Shown in pieces: positions 48,801-58,001 of a DNA stretch of 64,000 bases (its first letter is position 1; each line of letters opens with the position of its first letter). The position numbers and the translations under genes were made by a program. This stretch comes from Verticiella alkaliphila. Its GTDB lineage: Bacteria; Pseudomonadota; Gammaproteobacteria; Burkholderiales; Burkholderiaceae_B. A model generated the notes under the pieces. The model did no database searches and was not told the DNA's origin. It saw nothing but the letters and a program-made list of their open reading frames with translations. The stretch lies in contig NZ_JADCNH010000003.1 of assembly GCF_018904615.1 (NCBI RefSeq), positions 177,247-241,246 on the forward strand, written 5' to 3'.

Positions 48801-51047
48801 GACGGCATCCCGGATATCGACGACCTCGACGCAGACGGCGATGGCTTCCTCAATGCCGATGAGGATCTGGTGCCCAACCTCTACGGCCACGGCAATGGTG
48901 ATGGCAACGGCGATGGCACGCCGGATAGCCAGCAATTGAACGTCGCCTCCCTGCAAACACTCGGCACGGGCAGCCCCTGGGCCACCCTCGAAGTGGCGCA
49001 AGGGCTCGCGCTGACGGACATCACCAACACCCCCGCTCCTGGGGGGCTGCCGCGCAACGTCAAGCTGCCGCTCGGCGAGTTCGGCTTCACCATCAGCGGC
49101 ATGGACATCGGCGGCTCTGTCGAGGTGTCCTTCTACGTTGACGCGGGACAGGGGATCAATGCGTTCTACAAGCGCGATGTCCTGACCAATGCCTGGGCCG
49201 CGCTCGGCACGAGCAGCCCGGTGCCGAACTCGGACAAGATCAAGGTCACCTTCACCCTGGTGGACGGCGGCCAGTTCGATGCCGATGGCGTGGCCAACGG
49301 CGTCATCGTCGATCCGGGTGGTCTCGCCATCCAGGCGCCGCTGATCACCTCGAACGGTGGCGACACGACGGCGGCCGTGAGCATGGCCGAGAATGGCAGG
49401 ACAGTAACCACGGTGACCGCCACCGTGCCCCCCGGTCAGACGGCATTGACCTACGCGATCAGCGGCGGCGCCGATGCGGCGCTCTTCACCATCGATGCCA
49501 ACACAGGCGTGCTGCGCTTCCTGAAGGCCCCGGACTTCGAGACGCCGCTGGATCAAGGCGGTACGCCGGGCGACAACATCTACGAGGTGGGGGTAAGCGC
49601 CACCGACGGCCACGCCGAGTTCGACACGCAGCTGCTTGCCGTGACCGTGACGGACGTGGACGAGACCGTACCCACGCCGCCCGTACCTACCGTGCCACCG
49701 CCCGTAGATGACTGGGCCGGCCTGCCCGACGGCGATGATGACCAGGTGCCGGCGTCCGTCGAGAATCTCGTGCCGGGCATGGCGGGCGGCATGCAGGGCG
49801 ATGGCAACGGCGATGGCATTGCCGACAAGGATCAGGCCGACGTCGCTTCCCTGCCCTGGGCACAGTCACCCGACGGCACCATCCGCTTCGTGACCCTGAC
49901 CAATGCCGGCGGCCTCGCGCTGCAAGCGGTGCGCCCGGTCGCCGTGAATGCCGAGGCGCTGCCTGCCGGGCTGTCGCTGCCTGTGGGGCTGGTGGCCTTT
50001 TCCGCCGCGGGCCTGGAAATCGGCGCCAGCATGGAATTCACCGTCTACCTGGACAGCGACATTCCCGTCAACGGCTACTGGAAGCAGGTAGACGGCCACT
50101 GGGAGAACATCGCCACCAGCATCACCGAGGTGGGCGGCAAGACCCAGATCACCTTCAGCATCGAGGACGGTGGGCGCTACGACGCGGACGGCGTGGCCGA
50201 TGGCCGCATCGTCGATCCGGGCGGGCCGGGCTGGATGACGGCCGCAGACGCCGATAGCGACGGAGATCAGTTCCCGGATTGGATCGAGGCCGCCAACGGC
50301 CTGGTGGTGGGCGTCAAGGACAACGACGTCCTGGGCAGCAGCAAGCTCTTCGTGATGCAGATGTACCGCGACTTCCTGGGCCGTGAAGCCGAATCCGACG
50401 GCCTGGCGTACTGGCAAGGTCGACTCGAGAATGGCACCCTGGATCGCGCAGAGATCACCAGCGAATTCCTGGCGACGCCGGAAGTGCAGGACAGCATGAG
50501 CGCGGTGGCCCGGCTGTACCTGGGCGGTCTGGCGCGGCCGGCAGACGTGGACGGGCTGAGCTACTGGGCGGGTCAGATCCGCGCGGGTGAATCACTGGCG
50601 GCCGTCGCGAACCAGTTTGCCGAGAGCGCCGAATTCGACGTCGCTTATGCCGCACTGGCCGATGCCGAGTTCGTTGCGCAAGCTTACCTGAACGTGCTTG
50701 GCCGCGAGGCCGACGCCCAAGGCCAGGCTTACTGGCTCAAGGCGTTGGAAGGCGGCGCGAGCCGAGGCGATATCCTGGTCAACCTCACTGAATCGACGGA
50801 GCACGTGGCACTCAGCGCCAATGATGTGGCGGTGACGCTGGGCTACGCCGGCTTGCTGGGCCGAACAGCCGACGCTGCGGGCTATCAGTTCTGGAGCGCC
50901 TTCCTGGAAGACGGTCACACCGAGGAAATGCTCTTCGACCAATTCGTGGCGAGTTCGGAGTACCACGATCGCTTCCTGCCCACGCGGGAGGCGTCTGCCG
51001 CCACGCTGGTGGGTGTGGCCGACAGCGAGGTGCAGGACTCGCTCTGA
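45801..51047 (+). CDS. Giant modular surface protein (delta-60 repeats, duplicated anchor modules, DUF4214)
   Basis: 1748 aa, very acidic, no Cys-rich or membrane segments and no Sec signal. Residues about 1-335 are beta-rich with NEAP linkers. About 335-735 carry delta-60-like repeats (QPDGKIVAAGRGDGGLATLR; LNADGTLDTTFN; LDADGNLITSFGTGG). Then come cadherin-like units, and a duplicated pair of modules: an Asp-rich calcium-binding tract (about 995-1045 and 1310-1345, DGDGIPDIDDLDADGDG type) followed by a choice-of-anchor-U-like domain (about 1085-1180 and 1380-1475; each ends FDADGVANG or YDADGVADG). The last about 220 residues are DUF4214 units, as in the 345-aa protein at 6.6 kb. Probably exported and surface-held, an adhesin or matrix protein. 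Confidence 0.85.
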   Translation: MTSPVDSLLNASPAPLASRLLLDTFDAPTINEAPIIYGIDGDLTLFTPGVPEYIDSIETSPGASFADLDNVHFAGGYLLITQTTGTANGVFSMDPSSDFSFGTSEQATSANIRAGDTVFVTYGGQRIAIGTVDTALDGQDGRALRIDFNASAVSSTADYNLAGLIGFMQYTAPTAGARSFEMVFNDGELDSAPVTFGMRGLGVTSVSANPASGTYDVGDTISITVTFTDVVDVFGTPSLALQTGSPSANAVYVSGSGTNTLTFEYVVQDGDSTQDLDYLGTMALSLNDNGGIVNGMYDASLVLPTPGSADSLAGNAAIVIGEPVVNEAPTFAPPTGGTSSIRADGFGRVEDMTIQPDGDIVVVGYEASFGGTVTGVRRMDADGIWDTAFATTSAAALSSLGWGLGFQIRSVLAQEDGKIVLAGRISTGNSNEFAAVRLNDDGTLDTSFNGTGLQRVTLDGGNAYGQEALLLADGKILLGGHVQQNGSYHYAAVRLDTDGTVDTTYGINGWGLVGQSTSDMFHFSMALEADGGVLLSGQVGTSAGQQASIFGIARLSADGNWQTDYAGTGMAKPLQLNWGSAQQKGIIVLPDGSSVVVGTHGFQLPDKLTVVRLDADGNLITSFGTGGLKTIDLLDEGDIITDIAVVDGKLIIVGETAGPTVYSVMLAMQLNLSDGSMDTTFGTDGVVTLPFGTSHSEIYSVVVQPDGKIVAAGRGDGGLATLRLNADGTLDTTFNTKRIDSLGSSVAYKEGEAAVVLDASVKVYDAELAAQGHYEGASVSLARQGGANADDVFSGSGLLHLDNTGDLVMWGNSTIGTYVQADGRLTITFNSHATQDFVNEALSAITYANISDRPPASVKIEWTFNDGNTGSQGSGGAGIGTGLSTVNITALNAPPVITSQGGGATASINHADGALVVTQVIATDADSDTVTYAIAGGADANLFVIDPASGQLSFADAPTLGNPIDTDQDGIYQVTVQASDGRGGVTTQALSIAVLSDIDGDGIPDIDDLDADGDGFLNADEDLVPNLYGHGNGDGNGDGTPDSQQLNVASLQTLGTGSPWATLEVAQGLALTDITNTPAPGGLPRNVKLPLGEFGFTISGMDIGGSVEVSFYVDAGQGINAFYKRDVLTNAWAALGTSSPVPNSDKIKVTFTLVDGGQFDADGVANGVIVDPGGLAIQAPLITSNGGDTTAAVSMAENGRTVTTVTATVPPGQTALTYAISGGADAALFTIDANTGVLRFLKAPDFETPLDQGGTPGDNIYEVGVSATDGHAEFDTQLLAVTVTDVDETVPTPPVPTVPPPVDDWAGLPDGDDDQVPASVENLVPGMAGGMQGDGNGDGIADKDQADVASLPWAQSPDGTIRFVTLTNAGGLALQAVRPVAVNAEALPAGLSLPVGLVAFSAAGLEIGASMEFTVYLDSDIPVNGYWKQVDGHWENIATSITEVGGKTQITFSIEDGGRYDADGVADGRIVDPGGPGWMTAADADSDGDQFPDWIEAANGLVVGVKDNDVLGSSKLFVMQMYRDFLGREAESDGLAYWQGRLENGTLDRAEITSEFLATPEVQDSMSAVARLYLGGLARPADVDGLSYWAGQIRAGESLAAVANQFAESAEFDVAYAALADAEFVAQAYLNVLGREADAQGQAYWLKALEGGASRGDILVNLTESTEHVALSANDVAVTLGYAGLLGRTADAAGYQFWSAFLEDGHTEEMLFDQFVASSEYHDRFLPTREASAATLVGVADSEVQDSL

Positions 51048-51077
51048 CATCGAGGGAGTCCTGCAGGCGGGCTGACG

Positions 51078-52367
51078 CTACGGATTACGCGTCACCCGCC
51101 ACACCACATTCGCCAAGTCGTCCGCGACGATGAGTGCACCGCGCGGGTCCACGGTCACGCCCACAGGGCGGCCGCGCGTGGAGCCATCGTCATCCCGGAA
51201 GCCCGCGACGAAATCGATGGGATCGCCCGTGGGCTTGCCGTCCTGAAAGCGCACGAAGCTCACCTTGTAACCCACGGGATCGGCGCGGTTCCAGCTGCCG
51301 TGCTCACCCACGAAGACGCCCTCGGCGAACTGCGGTCCCATCACCTCGCTCGAGAACGCGATGCCCAGTGCCGCCACGTGCGAGCCCAGGGCGTAATCCG
51401 GCGCAATGGCCGATTCGACCTTCTCCGGATTCTGCGGACGCACACGATCATCCACGTTCTTGCCCCAGTAGCTATAGGGCCAGCCATAGAACGCACCTTC
51501 CTGCACCGAGGTGAGGTAATCCGGCACCAGGTCCGGACCCATCTCGTCGCGCTCGTTGACGACTGCCCAGAGCGTGCCCGTGCCGGGCTGGATGGCCAAG
51601 GCCGTCGGGTTGCGCAGGCCGGTGGCGTAGGGCTTGTGCTCGCCGGTCTCGGCGTTCACCCGCCACACCATGGCACGGTCCACTTCGGCCGTCATGCCGC
51701 GCTCGGTGATGTTACTGTTCGAGCCGATGCCCACGTACAGGTATTGGCCGTCCTCACTGGCCGTCAGTGCCTTGGTCCAGTGGTGATTGATCGCCGAAGG
51801 CAAGTCCGTCACCTTGGTGGGCGCACCGTTCGCCTGGGTCTGGCCTTCCTGGTATTCGAAGCGCACCAGCGCATCCTGGTTGGCCACGTAGAGGTTGTTG
51901 CCGACCAGGGCCAGGCCATAGGGGGCGTTCAGGTTGTCGGCGAACACCGTCTTCTGGGCATAGCTGCCGTCGCCATTGGTGTCGCGCAGCAGAGTGAGGC
52001 GATCACCGCTTTCCACCGAGGTGGTGCCCTTGCCCTTGATGATGCCGGCGATCACGTCCTTGGGCCGCAGCGCCGGGGCATTGCCGCCGCGGCCTTCGGC
52101 CACGAGGATGTCACCATTGGGCAGTACCAGCGTCTGACGCGGGATCTGCAAATCCGTGGCGATGGCGCGGATTGAATAGCCCTCGGGCACGGTGGGCAGG
52201 CGATCACCCCAGGGCACCGGCTTGGCGATCACCATGCTCGGGAAGAGCCCGCGCTTGGGCTCGGGCAGATCCGGGTTGGCACCGTACTGCAACGGTTGCG
52301 GATCGGCGCCGCAGGCGGCCAGCAGGGCCGTGGAGGCAATGAAGAGAGGAACGTGTGCGAGCTTCAT
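51078..52367 (-). CDS. Sorbosone dehydrogenase-like (GSDH-fold) lipoprotein
   Basis: 429 aa from ATG 52367, which has GAGGGAAAT upstream; the frame stays open far beyond it but into another gene. The N-terminus has a lipobox (IASTALLAACGADPQ), so it is a lipoprotein. It has the six-bladed beta-propeller marks of PQQ-dependent sugar (glucose/sorbosone) dehydrogenases: LVLPNGDILVAEGRGGNAPA, LNAPYGLALVGNNLYVANQD, YATGLRNPTALAIQPGTGTL, VFVGEHGSWNRADPVGYKV. It starts 4 bp inside the end of the DUF2231 gene, so the two are co-translated. No PQQ-synthesis genes are in the window. Confidence 0.9.
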   Translation of the reverse strand: MKLAHVPLFIASTALLAACGADPQPLQYGANPDLPEPKRGLFPSMVIAKPVPWGDRLPTVPEGYSIRAIATDLQIPRQTLVLPNGDILVAEGRGGNAPALRPKDVIAGIIKGKGTTSVESGDRLTLLRDTNGDGSYAQKTVFADNLNAPYGLALVGNNLYVANQDALVRFEYQEGQTQANGAPTKVTDLPSAINHHWTKALTASEDGQYLYVGIGSNSNITERGMTAEVDRAMVWRVNAETGEHKPYATGLRNPTALAIQPGTGTLWAVVNERDEMGPDLVPDYLTSVQEGAFYGWPYSYWGKNVDDRVRPQNPEKVESAIAPDYALGSHVAALGIAFSSEVMGPQFAEGVFVGEHGSWNRADPVGYKVSFVRFQDGKPTGDPIDFVAGFRDDDGSTRGRPVGVTVDPRGALIVADDLANVVWRVTRNP

Positions 52368-52792
52368 GCGATTTCCCTCACGTGCGACGTGCGCATGCCG
52401 AGAAAGGCCGAGGCGCAGGCCAGGATGGCCACGATCACCGACAGCACCAGGCCCGTTGGCATCACGGCCCAGGCATCCTTGGCGTGGACGAGCGCGTTGA
52501 TGAAGCCCACCACCCAGGTCACCAGCAGGACGAGGAAGTACACCGCCCCGCCATGCCGCCGCCGGCGCGGCCGCGCCAGGCCCACGATGGCAAAGAGCAA
52601 CGCCACGGCCGCGAACACCAGGCCGCCGGCGTTGAGCCAATCCGCGAAATTGAGCCACTGGATCTCGAACGTGCGCGAATAGGCGAGATCGCTGAGCGCC
52701 GCGCCCAGAAAGAGCGGGATCGTGCTGGCCAGAAAGACGGTGTGCAGCGGATGGATGTTGGCCGGATAGCCATAATCGACGGTGACTGCCAT
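52364..52792 (-). CDS. DUF2231 membrane protein
   Basis: 142 aa. Four hydrophobic helices: VFLASTIPLFLGAALSD, LNAGGLVFAAVALLFAIVG, AVYFLVLLVTWVVGFINALV and GLVLSVIVAILACASAFLG. The N-terminal PANIHPLHTVFLAS is the DUF2231 signature. In sorbosone-type dehydrogenase pairs such a protein may anchor the enzyme or mediate electron transfer to the quinone pool; this is inferred from the shared 4-bp overlap. Confidence 0.85.
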   Translation of the reverse strand: MAVTVDYGYPANIHPLHTVFLASTIPLFLGAALSDLAYSRTFEIQWLNFADWLNAGGLVFAAVALLFAIVGLARPRRRRHGGAVYFLVLLVTWVVGFINALVHAKDAWAVMPTGLVLSVIVAILACASAFLGMRTSHVREIA

Positions 52793-52914
52793 GGCAGCGG
52801 GTCCTCCTCAGGGTTGGGCCGCCGGCATGTGGGTATGCCGCCGTGCTGCGCGCGGAGGGAGCAATGGGTGTTCCTGGCGTGAGCAAGCCACGCGAGACGA
52901 CGAGCGCAGCGATA

Positions 52915-53685
52915 CTACGCGGCTTCCCCGCGCATGGATGGGCTGAGTCCGATGGCTCGCAACTCGGCCGCGATCTGCTCCGCGATCCACACCCGACGAT
53001 CTGGCTGCATCCGCGGTGCAATCGCGGCGATGCTGATGGCAGCGTGACCGCCCTGCGGTAGATCGAAGCCCATGCCCACACCGCCGACACCCTCGGTCAC
53101 GAGACCCAGCGTGGCCGAATACCGTTTCTGACGGGTGTCCAAGACCAGCCGGCGAAGCGCCGCCAGCGTGATCCCCCGGGGCGTGAATTCGTCTTGCCGG
53201 CGGGTGTAGATGGCCTCGATCTGCTCATCTGCGAGCTGCGCCAACAACGTCATTCCTGCTGAGCCAATGCCCAGCACACGCATGCCACCAATCTGCAGGA
53301 CCATCGCCTTGACGGGAAAAGCGCCCTCTTCGCAATGGATGCAATGCGCGTAATCGCCATTTCGCACCACCAGAAAGACCGTGTCCTCAGTCAACCTTGC
53401 CAACCGCAGCATCATGGGACGACACATCTCGACGAGCGGCGCGCGATTCATCGCTGCCAGACCGAGCTGCATGGCTTGCAAACCCAGGCGGTAATTCCGG
53501 CGCGCATCGCGTTCGACGAACCCGGACGCCACGAGCGACGACATCAATCGGTAGGCCGTCGTTCGATCCAGGTTCATCTGCTCGGCCAACGCCCGAACAC
53601 CGATGCCTTCGAGATGCGATGCAGCCACGGCCTGCAATAGCCCCAACGCGCGGTCCACTGCCTGAGTGCCTCGTGCTTCCGCCAT
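52915..53685 (-). CDS. IclR-family transcriptional regulator
   Basis: 256 aa from ATG 53685 (MAEARGTQAVDRALGLLQAV); ATG 53700 also fits the frame but GGGGAGC lies between them. The N-terminal winged HTH includes GVRALAEQMNLDRTTAYRLM and ERDARRNYRLG; the effector domain follows (about 80-250; LGIGSAGMTLLAQLAD, GGVGMGFDLPQGGHAAISIA). It is divergent from the TctC-BVMO-CoA transferase genes and so probably controls them in response to a pathway substrate or CoA ester. Confidence 0.92.
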   Translation of the reverse strand: MAEARGTQAVDRALGLLQAVAASHLEGIGVRALAEQMNLDRTTAYRLMSSLVASGFVERDARRNYRLGLQAMQLGLAAMNRAPLVEMCRPMMLRLARLTEDTVFLVVRNGDYAHCIHCEEGAFPVKAMVLQIGGMRVLGIGSAGMTLLAQLADEQIEAIYTRRQDEFTPRGITLAALRRLVLDTRQKRYSATLGLVTEGVGGVGMGFDLPQGGHAAISIAAIAPRMQPDRRVWIAEQIAAELRAIGLSPSMRGEAA

Positions 53686-53702
53686 CCTTGCTCCCCTCAT
53701 CT

Positions 53703-53717
53703 GTTCACATTGTGCAC
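53703..53717. promoter_or_regulatory. IclR operator candidate
   Basis: GTTCACA-T-TGTGCAC is a palindrome with one mismatch, 17 bp before the iclR-like start in the 116-bp divergent gap. Position fits autoregulation and control of the catabolic operon. Confidence 0.4.
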
Positions 53718-53801
53718 TTTTAATTCGTACTTGATTGCGATGTGATTAAAGCGTACCGGATACTGGCTTTTCGAACACACAAGAAACCACGGAGACTGCC
53801 C

Positions 53802-54767
53802 ATGACATCCCCTCGCCCCATACGATTTCTCGTCGCAGCCATGTTGGTCCTGTCTACCGGGTCTGCGCTCGCGGCCTATCCGGAAAAGCCCGTCCGACTG
53901 GTTGTCGGCTACACCGCGGGCGGCGCATCGGACCTCGTTGGAAGAATCCTGGCGCAGGCATTGTCCGAGCTGAATGGTCAGCCGGTCATCGTCGAGAATC
54001 GCCCTGGCGTGGGGGGCATGCTTGGCTTGTCCGAAGTGGCCAAGAGCACGCCCGACGGTTACACCCTGGGCGTCGCCGTCAGCGGCACGATGGTGACAGG
54101 GCCGCACCTGCAGGAGAACACGCCCTACGACCCGCTAACGGACTTCGCCCCGGTGAGCATGGTGGCAAAGGCGCCCATGATTCTGCTGGCTTCCCCGCAG
54201 GCGCAAGCCACTACCGTCCAGGCCATCATCGAACAAGCCAAGCGTGAACCAGGGAGCCTGATGTACGCGGCCGGCGCGCAGGCGTTCGATCTGGCCATGC
54301 GGCTTTTCAACGCAGAGGCGGGTGTCCAGATCGGCGCTGTGCCCTACCCCGGCGGCAGTCAGGCCGCTGTCGACGTGATCGCCGGGCGCGTCCCGATGAT
54401 GGTGGACACCATCGGCGCGCAGCAAGCCAACGTGAAGAGCGGCAAGCTCAAGGCCGTAGCGGTGCTCGACGACAAGCGCTCTGCCGTGATGCCGGAGGTG
54501 CCCACGATTGCGGAAAGCGGCGTGCCTTCGTACCAGGCCGTGGGCTGGCTGGGCATCGTGGCGCCGCGCGAGACGCCGCCTGACGTCGTCGAAAAGCTCA
54601 ATGGTCAATTGCAGCAGATCCTTGCCCGACCCGACGTCGCCGAGCGCCTGACCACCGTTGGCTTCGAGCCCGACGCGGGCTCGTCCGAGGCTTTCGCCCA
54701 GGAAATTCAACGGCAGCACGCCCTGTGGGGCGAGGTGGCGATGAAAGCCGGCCTGAAGACGCGATGA
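53802..54767 (+). CDS. Bug/TctC-family tripartite tricarboxylate transporter substrate-binding protein
   Basis: 321 aa from ATG 53802, with GGAGA just upstream. Signal peptide MTSPRPIRFLVAAMLVLSTG then cleavage near ALA-AYPEK. The family core is YPEKPVRLVVGYTAGGASDL, VENRPGVGGMLG, VPYPGGSQAAVDVIAGRVPM and VPTIAESGVPSYQAVGWLG. Such periplasmic proteins bind carboxylates and are expanded in Burkholderiales; most lack adjacent TctA/B, as here. It probably captures the compound degraded by the downstream enzymes. Confidence 0.95.
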   Translation: MTSPRPIRFLVAAMLVLSTGSALAAYPEKPVRLVVGYTAGGASDLVGRILAQALSELNGQPVIVENRPGVGGMLGLSEVAKSTPDGYTLGVAVSGTMVTGPHLQENTPYDPLTDFAPVSMVAKAPMILLASPQAQATTVQAIIEQAKREPGSLMYAAGAQAFDLAMRLFNAEAGVQIGAVPYPGGSQAAVDVIAGRVPMMVDTIGAQQANVKSGKLKAVAVLDDKRSAVMPEVPTIAESGVPSYQAVGWLGIVAPRETPPDVVEKLNGQLQQILARPDVAERLTTVGFEPDAGSSEAFAQEIQRQHALWGEVAMKAGLKTR

Positions 54768-54811
54768 ACGGCGCTGCGCTCCCCCTCAATCCCTCTCAGG
54801 AGACTCCTTGC

Positions 54812-56784
54812 ATGTCTGACGCGTCCACGACCCCAGAAGCGCTGCTTGCCTGGCGGCACGACCTCGAGCGGGCGCTGCCCGCTGCCAACATCCCGACCCT
54901 GCTCATGGTGCTCGTGCATCTGACAGGCGATCTTGACTGGCTGTCCGAGACATACCAGTGCTCGCGCATCCGCGGACTGGACGAGAACGACTCGGGCGGT
55001 CTGCCCGAGGCCGTGCAGGCACGCGTGCGAGCGGCCGCGCTAGAGGCGATTCTGGCCTGGAAGGCCGGCGCGCCCCTGCCCTGCCAGCCCCCGACACGTC
55101 GCTTCTCGTGGACATGCTGCATCTCACCGTGGACGAACCGATCTCGGCAGGCTACGGACCGATGATCGCCGGCTGGCTCGGCCTGGACCCTGACCTGCGC
55201 ATCGATCAGAAGCACGCCTTCCACGTCCCCGACGATTACCACGCCGTCGTGATCGGCGCGGGCGTGGCGGGCATCTGCATGGCGATTCGTCTGCAAGGCG
55301 CAGGCATTCCCTACACCGTGATCGAGAAGAACGCGGAGGTGGGCGGCACCTGGTACGAGAATGACTACCCAGGCGCCGGCGTCGACACGCCGAACCACAT
55401 CTATTCCTACTCCTTCGCCAAGCACAACTGGACCCGGTACTTCGCCCTGCGCGACGAGATCCAGGCCTACTTCGAGGATGTCGCCACGCGCTTCGGCATC
55501 CGTCCCGCCATTCGCTTCGAGACCCGCGTTGAGCGCGCCGCCTACGATGAGGCACACACGTGCTGGAATGTGGAGATCCGTAGCGGCGAGGGCCAGCGCG
55601 AGACGCTGCGTGCCGACCTTCTGGTCAGTGCCGTCGGCTTGCTGAATGTGCCGAAAATGCCGGCCATCGAGGGGCTGGATACATTCAACGGCCCCTGCTT
55701 TCATACCGCACGCTGGCCCAAGGATCTGGACGTGACAGGCAAGTCCGTCGCGGTCATCGGCAACGGTGCCAGTGCCATGCAGGTCGTGCCTGCGATTGCC
55801 GACAAGGTGCGTTCGCTAACGGTGTTCCAACGCTCCCGGCAGTGGGCCGCGCCCTTCGACCGCTTCAAGGTGCCGGTACCTGAGGAGACGCAGTTCCTGC
55901 TGGCCGAGGTGCCGTTCTATCAGGAATGGTATCGCCAGCGGCTTGCCTACATCTTCAACGATCGCATCCACGGCTCGTTGCAGATCGATCCGGCGTGGCC
56001 GCACCCGGAGCGCGCCATCAATCGCACCAATGATCGCCATCGTGCGCATTTCACCGATTACATCAAGGCGCAGCTGGGCGATCGTCAGGATCTGCTGGAT
56101 GACGTGCTGCCCGACTACCCGCCCTTCGGCAAGCGCATGCTCATGGACAACGGGTGGTATCGCACCATGACGCGCGAGAATGTGACGCTGGTGACAGGCG
56201 GCATCGACCGTGTCGAGGGCAACGAGATCGTGACGGACCAAGGTGCTCGCCACCAGGCCGACGTGCTGGTCGTGGCCACCGGCTTCGACGCGGTGAACAT
56301 GCTGTCGTCGTTCCAACTCTTTGGCCGTGGCGGCGTGTCTATCCGGGAGCAATGGGACGAGAACGGTGCCGAGGCCTTCATGGGCGTGGCGATCCCGCAA
56401 TTTCCCAACTTCTTCGTGCTGGCTGGCCCCAACACGGCGCTCGGCCATGGCGGTAGCGTGGTGGCGTTGCTGGAGACACAGGTGAGCTACGTCATGAACG
56501 TCTTGCGCCAGAGCCTGGATGAGGCCCAGGGGCGCTTCGAGATTGAAGTGCGACGAGATCGCCACGATGAATTCAATACCCAGGTGCAGGCCGCGCACGA
56601 CCAGATGATCTGGAGCCATCGGGGCATGAGCAACTGGTATCGCAACGCCAAGGGACGCATTGTCGCCACAACGCCGTTTCGCAATGACGATTACTGGCGC
56701 ATGGCCCGGGCTGCCAAACTGGAGGACTATCACGTCAGGCTCGCCTGCGACTCTCCCGTCACCACCGAGGAGGCCGATCGATGA
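54812..56784 (+). pseudogene. Baeyer-Villiger-type flavin monooxygenase with frameshift
   Basis: ATG 54812 has AGGAGA upstream (MSDASTTPEALLAWRHDLER). The frame is lost near 55080 where one base is missing in a C-rich tract; the next frame resumes at DTSLLVDMLHLTVDEP and is intact to 56784. The FAD Rossmann motif is VVIGAGVAGICMAI, the BVMO fingerprint is FNGPCFHTARWPKD (F-x-G-x3-H-x3-W-P), and the NADPH motif is VAVIGNGASAMQV. BVMOs turn ketones into esters or lactones. The N-terminal about 100 residues form a separate helical domain seen in some BVMOs. If the shift is real the N-terminal extension and start are lost, but a core protein might still start inside. Confidence 0.88.
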
Positions 56785-58001
56785 CAGAAAAACGCACGCG
56801 CGCCACGGGCCCGCATCTGCTGAGCGGCATCCGGATCCTGGACCTGGGCACCATGGTTGCAGGGCCTGTCGCTTGCACGCTCTTCGCCGACTACGGTGCG
56901 GAAGTCATCAAGATCGAGGTACCCGAACGCGGCGACACCGTGCGGGACCTGGGGCCTTTTGTTGAAGGTGAATGCCTGTATTGGCATGTCGAGGCCCGCA
57001 ACAAGAAATCCATCACGCTCAACCTGCGCGAGCCCGAGGGACAGCGCCTGTTGTGCGAGCTGGTCCGCCAGGCTGATGCGGTCGTGGAGAACTTCCGCCC
57101 CGGCACGCTCGAGCAATGGGGACTGGGCTACGACGCCTTGCGCGCGCACAACCCAGGGCTCGTCCTGCTGCGGGTCTCGGGCTTCGGACAGACCGGCCCG
57201 TATCGCACCCGTGCCGGTTACGACCGCATCGGCCTCGCCTTCGGCGGCCTGCTGGGGATCACGGGCTACCCGGATCGCCCGCCCGTGCGCATTGGCACCT
57301 CCACCGCGGATTATCAAACTGCCATTCTCGGGGCGTTTGCCCTGATGACCGCGCTCTACCACCGTGATGTGATGGGCGGCGAGGGACAGGAGATCGATCT
57401 GTCGATGTACGAATCGGTCATTCGCTTCACCGAGGTGCTGGTGCCGGAATACGACCGCCTGGGTGTCGTGCGCAAGCCGCGTGGCAACAAACACTTTGCC
57501 GCGGCGCCTGGCGAACATTTTCTGACCAGCAGTGGCCGCTACATGATCCTGACGATCTCAGCGGATGCTGGCTTTCAACGCCTGTGCGTGGCGATGGACA
57601 GGCCGGAGCTGGCACAGGACGAGAAGTACGCGACGCACACCCGACGATGGGAGAACGTCGATACGCTCAACGCGTTGATCGCGCAATGGATCCTGAACCA
57701 ACCCGAGGACGATCTGAAAGCCAAGCTCGATGAAGCCAAGCTGGCGTACTCGTTCATCTACGGCATCGACGACATCATGGCGGATCCCCACTACGAGGCG
57801 CGCCAAAGCATCGCCACCGTGACCCACCCACGGATCGGCCCTGTCAAGATGGCGGGGGTCTTCCCACGCTTCTCAGGCAAGCCGCACAAGACGATCGAAC
57901 CGGCACCCGATCTCGGTCAGCACAATGCCGAGGTCTACGGCGACTGGCTGGGGCTGGACGAATCGGCTCTGGCCGCGCTCAAAGCGAAAGGCATCGTGTG
58001 A
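56781..58001 (+). CDS. CaiB/BaiF-type (class III) CoA-transferase
   Basis: 406 aa. Family marks: LLSGIRILDLGTMVAGPVAC at the start, GAEVIKIEVPERGDTVRDLG, the CoA-site region RNKKSITLNLREPEGQRLLC, DAVVENFRPGTLEQWGLGYD, LVLLRVSGFGQTGPY, and GVFPRFSGKPHKTI near the end. The enzyme swaps CoA between acids and is common in aromatic, fatty and carnitine catabolism. It overlaps the monooxygenase stop by 4 bp and overlaps the next gene by 4 bp, so it belongs to the same operon. Confidence 0.93.
   Translation: MTEKRTRATGPHLLSGIRILDLGTMVAGPVACTLFADYGAEVIKIEVPERGDTVRDLGPFVEGECLYWHVEARNKKSITLNLREPEGQRLLCELVRQADAVVENFRPGTLEQWGLGYDALRAHNPGLVLLRVSGFGQTGPYRTRAGYDRIGLAFGGLLGITGYPDRPPVRIGTSTADYQTAILGAFALMTALYHRDVMGGEGQEIDLSMYESVIRFTEVLVPEYDRLGVVRKPRGNKHFAAAPGEHFLTSSGRYMILTISADAGFQRLCVAMDRPELAQDEKYATHTRRWENVDTLNALIAQWILNQPEDDLKAKLDEAKLAYSFIYGIDDIMADPHYEARQSIATVTHPRIGPVKMAGVFPRFSGKPHKTIEPAPDLGQHNAEVYGDWLGLDESALAALKAKGIV

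Noticed and set aside
48880..48925. Tandem GGCAATGGTGATGGCAACGG-like repeat, possible CRISPR or VNTR
   Set aside because: It encodes the GNGDGNGDG calcium-type tract of the surface protein; there are no spacers.
46653..49613. Long minus-strand frame of 986 codons
   Set aside because: Antisense to the giant surface protein; the mirrored Asp/Gly codons give Val/Arg/His-rich text with no domain.
51078..53090. 670-codon leftward frame starting at 53090
   Set aside because: It passes through intergenic DNA and the DUF2231 gene in the wrong frame; only the part from 52367, with a lipobox and ribosome-binding site, is a gene.
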